This document shows positions 11,742 to 13,999 of a DNA stretch of 13,999 nucleotides, piece after piece. The DNA is from Methanosarcinales archaeon (GTDB lineage: Archaea > Halobacteriota > Methanosarcinia > Methanosarcinales > Methanogasteraceae): contig DAOVGO010000006.1 in the NCBI GenBank assembly GCA_030672345.1, forward strand, positions 1 through 13,999, read 5' to 3'. The position numbers and the translations under genes are program-made. A model generated the notes under the pieces. That model was given only the letters and a program-made list of their open reading frames with translations, ran no database searches and was not told the origin of the DNA. Numbering within the stretch: the first letter of the stretch is position 1; every line of letters begins with the position of its first letter.

Positions 11742-13999
11742 ATGAGAAGAATGAATTCAATAACAACTTTAACTATGCTGGGAGTTTTGGTGCTGGTGGC
11801 ATGTGCACCTTCTGCCAGCGCCACAACCGAATGGATCATGGAAATATCGGCAGAAATGGCAGGCGATACCCCCATTACAGCCGATCTGACATACGGAGTC
11901 AGCAGCAGCGCTACCGATGGATTCGATGAGGGACTCGATGAGGATGCTCCACCTGCTGATCCAAGTGGTTTTGATGCCTATTTCAATGAACCCGGGGCAG
12001 GGACTGGAAAACTAACTGTCAACATAAAGTCTCTTGATACGATCAGGGACTGGACACTGATAGCGGTTGCGCCAGCGACCAAGACCGTGAATGTGTCATG
12101 GGTGCCGGGAGATATTCTCTCCAATGTGGAGATGGAGGTGCAGGAACTTGACCTTGGCACCGGTGAGCTGACTGGACCGGTCATCGATATGAAGACTGGA
12201 GGGCTGATCACATTTACTGGCGGTGCATTCGCTGCCACAACGAAAGCGTACAGGATCACTGCAACGACCAGCGAAGCAGAGCCGCCAGAACTCGTGTCCT
12301 GCGTCATAGACCCGACTCCGCCGGTCGTGCAGGGTACCAACGTCTCGGTTGATTGCCTGTTCTCTGAGAGGGTACAGTATGAAATCCGCATCGAGAACGA
12401 GACCGGTCTGGTCGAAGAGATCGGCAGCGGCACTGCAACGAATTCAGATAAGAAATGGTGGAATACAACCACTGAAACCCCGGCTGAAATCTATACTGTG
12501 AACGTGACCATGCACAATTCCACAACAGGATTGTCATCGTATAACAATACGAACACGATTGAGGTCGCTGAATGCGTGATGAGCACGTTTTACCGTGATG
12601 CCGATGGAGATGGTTACGGTGATCCGACAAACACCACAGAAGCGTGTTCCGCACCAGCGGGTTATGTTTCAGACAGCACGGACTGTGATGACACCAACGC
12701 GGATGTTAATCCGGGAGCAACCGAAGTGTGCAACGGCATCGATGACGACTGTGATGGAGAGGTTGATGAAGGCTGTGACACAACCGAATGGATCATGGAA
12801 ATATCGGCAGAAATGGCAGGCGATACCCCCATTACAGCCGATCTGACATACGGAGTCAGCAGCAGCGCTACCGATGGATTCGATGATGGACTTGATGAGG
12901 ACGCTCCACCTGCTGATCCAAGTGGTTTTGATGCCCATTTCAATGAACCCGGGGCAGGGACCGGAAGATTGATTGTCGACATAAAGTCTCTTGACACGAC
13001 CAAGGACTGGACACTGATAGCGGTTGCGCCAGCGACCAGGACAGTGAACGTGTCATGGGTGCCGGGAGGTATTCTCTCCAATGTGGAGATGGAGATGCAG
13101 GAACTTGACCTCGGCACTGGTGAGCTGACTGGATCGGTCATCGATATGAAGACTGAAGGGCTGATCACATTTACTGGCGGTGCATTCGCTGCCACAACGA
13201 AAGCGTACAGGATCACTGCAACGACCAGCGCAGCCGAGCCGCCAGAACTCGTGTCCTGCGTCATAGACCCGACTCCGCCGGTCGTGCAGGGTACCAACGT
13301 CTCGGTTGATTGCCTGTTCTCAGAGACGGTAGACTATGAAATCCGCATCGAGAATGCCACTGGAGATCTGGTCGAGATGATCGGTGACGGCACTGCAAAG
13401 AATCCGGATCCGAAGTGGTGGAATACGACCACTGAAACCCCGGCTGAAATCTATACTGTGAACGTGACCATGCACAATTCCACAACAGGATTGTCATCGT
13501 ATAACAATACGAACACGATCAGGGTCAATACTTCAGTAGTGGATACCATACCACCATACACCTCAGGACACGATCCGGCACCGTATGCTACGGGCGTCTC
13601 GATCGATACGAACGTAACAGTTCATATCCTGGATAATGGTACCGGAGTGAACGGAAGCACGATCGTGATGATCGTGAACGATACGGTCGTAACCCCGGAG
13701 ATCACGGGCACACCGGCTGATTATACACTGATCTATGATCCACCAGCAGATTTTAACTATGATCAGCTGGTGAATGTGACAATCGATGCGTCTGACTTAG
13801 CCGGGAATGAGATGCATGATGCATACTCGTTTACAACAGCAGTAGCAACGACAACGATAATCGCAATCGATGATGCAATCGCTTCAACCGGAGGCAATGA
13901 CGATGTTACCCCGGTCATGATCAATAATGTTGTAAATGCCGGTGTTGTTCGCATTGACATACACTACGACCCCTTGGTTGTCTGGGTGGTTGATGTGGC
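11742..13999 (+). CDS. Large modular secreted or surface protein (3' end beyond window)
   Basis: An open frame of at least 752 residues, cut by the window end. The ATG has GAGGTGAT just upstream, overlapping the protease stop, so the two genes form one operon. The signal peptide is MRRMNSITTLTMLGVLVLVA. Either a lipobox-like LVAC (C21) or signal peptidase I cleavage after ASA (residue 27) would fit. Modules in order: repeat 1 (28-273, starting TTEWIMEISAEMAGD); a MopE-like metal-binding module (about 281-345: YRDADGDGYGD, DCDDTNADVNPGATEVCNG, DDDCDGEVDEGC); repeat 2 (347-593); an Ig-like segment (about 600-700); and a probable cohesin-like beginning (VVNAGVVRIDIHYDPLVV, about 730-748). The repeats contain TPPVVQGTNVSVDC and WWNTTTETPAEIYTVNVT, typical of Ig-like folds. 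Adhesion or matrix-building is likely; no enzyme motif is seen. Confidence 0.85.
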   Translation, partial: MRRMNSITTLTMLGVLVLVACAPSASATTEWIMEISAEMAGDTPITADLTYGVSSSATDGFDEGLDEDAPPADPSGFDAYFNEPGAGTGKLTVNIKSLDTIRDWTLIAVAPATKTVNVSWVPGDILSNVEMEVQELDLGTGELTGPVIDMKTGGLITFTGGAFAATTKAYRITATTSEAEPPELVSCVIDPTPPVVQGTNVSVDCLFSERVQYEIRIENETGLVEEIGSGTATNSDKKWWNTTTETPAEIYTVNVTMHNSTTGLSSYNNTNTIEVAECVMSTFYRDADGDGYGDPTNTTEACSAPAGYVSDSTDCDDTNADVNPGATEVCNGIDDDCDGEVDEGCDTTEWIMEISAEMAGDTPITADLTYGVSSSATDGFDDGLDEDAPPADPSGFDAHFNEPGAGTGRLIVDIKSLDTTKDWTLIAVAPATRTVNVSWVPGGILSNVEMEMQELDLGTGELTGSVIDMKTEGLITFTGGAFAATTKAYRITATTSAAEPPELVSCVIDPTPPVVQGTNVSVDCLFSETVDYEIRIENATGDLVEMIGDGTAKNPDPKWWNTTTETPAEIYTVNVTMHNSTTGLSSYNNTNTIRVNTSVVDTIPPYTSGHDPAPYATGVSIDTNVTVHILDNGTGVNGSTIVMIVNDTVVTPEITGTPADYTLIYDPPADFNYDQLVNVTIDASDLAGNEMHDAYSFTTAVATTTIIAIDDAIASTGGNDDVTPVMINNVVNAGVVRIDIHYDPLVVWVVDV
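11822..12559 (+). repeat. Long in-frame repeat, copy 1
   Basis: First copy of a 738-bp coding repeat (about 246 residues). The first 108 bp are identical to copy 2. Comparing by eye I counted roughly 46 substitutions, so about 94% identity. Confidence 0.9.
12779..13519 (+). repeat. Long in-frame repeat, copy 2
   Basis: Second copy, 741 bp, one codon longer (an added Asp in NATGDLVEM compared with NETGLVEE). The start offset is 957 bp and the end offset 960 bp. The unique MopE-like module occupies the ~220 bp between the copies. Confidence 0.9.

Noticed and set aside
11742..11770. Possible Tat (twin-arginine) signal because of MRRMN
   Set aside because: The residues after RR do not follow the RRxFLK pattern, and the hydrophobic core is typical of Sec signals.
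11978..13497. Pairs of similar minus-strand frames within the surface-protein gene
   Set aside because: Their similarity to one another merely reflects the 740-bp repeat on the other strand; no start signals.
1..13999. CRISPR arrays, tRNA or rRNA genes, integrated plasmid or phage genes
   Set aside because: No regularly spaced repeats, cloverleaf or rRNA-like sequence, and no phage structural or replication genes were seen.

Overview
The window looks like part of the chromosome of an anaerobic euryarchaeon related to methanogens or methane/alkane oxidisers. Pointers are the archaeal ribosomal set L7Ae-S28e-L24e with nucleoside diphosphate kinase, archaeal TATA boxes, purine-rich Shine-Dalgarno sites, an archaeal-type alanine dehydrogenase, a DUF2240 protein, a CooC-type nickel-insertion ATPase (implying carbon monoxide dehydrogenase/acetyl-CoA synthase elsewhere) and large secreted multidomain proteins. 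Genus-level placement is not possible from this sequence alone.

Layout. Positions 1-360 hold no intact gene, only a fragment resembling the C-terminal end of an integrase-core transposase (minus strand) and a short 9-bp tandem repeat. Positions 361-2555 (plus strand) carry a TATA box and the run rpl7ae, rps28e, rpl24e, ndk, cooC. The first three are packed tightly and cooC follows after 68 nt. A small A/T-rich bidirectional terminator separates this run from a minus-strand operon (2653-5203): serA, an unrecognised gene and a DUF2240 gene, each pair overlapping by 4 nt. Upstream of it lies a minus-strand ornithine cyclodeaminase-family alanine dehydrogenase gene (5415-6398). Positions 6399-7779 are mostly regulatory DNA around two tiny winged-helix genes that converge and overlap at their stop codons. 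One has a perfect palindrome at its predicted transcription start. The other is probably leaderless.

The right half (7780-13999) is a surface-protein locus. It has a 1316-residue secreted subtilisin-like (S8) protease with several accessory modules. Eleven nucleotides later comes a large secreted or surface-attached modular protein that runs off the window. That protein contains two nearly identical ~246-residue repeats separated by a MopE-like acidic/cysteine metal-binding module, then an Ig-like segment and what looks like the start of a cohesin-like domain.

How the parts fit. The left half is housekeeping: translation, nucleotide balance, Ni-enzyme maturation, and serine and alanine metabolism. 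The right half is accessory and cell-surface. The small winged-helix genes and the long structured leader lie between them and could control the surface locus, but that link is inference from position only.
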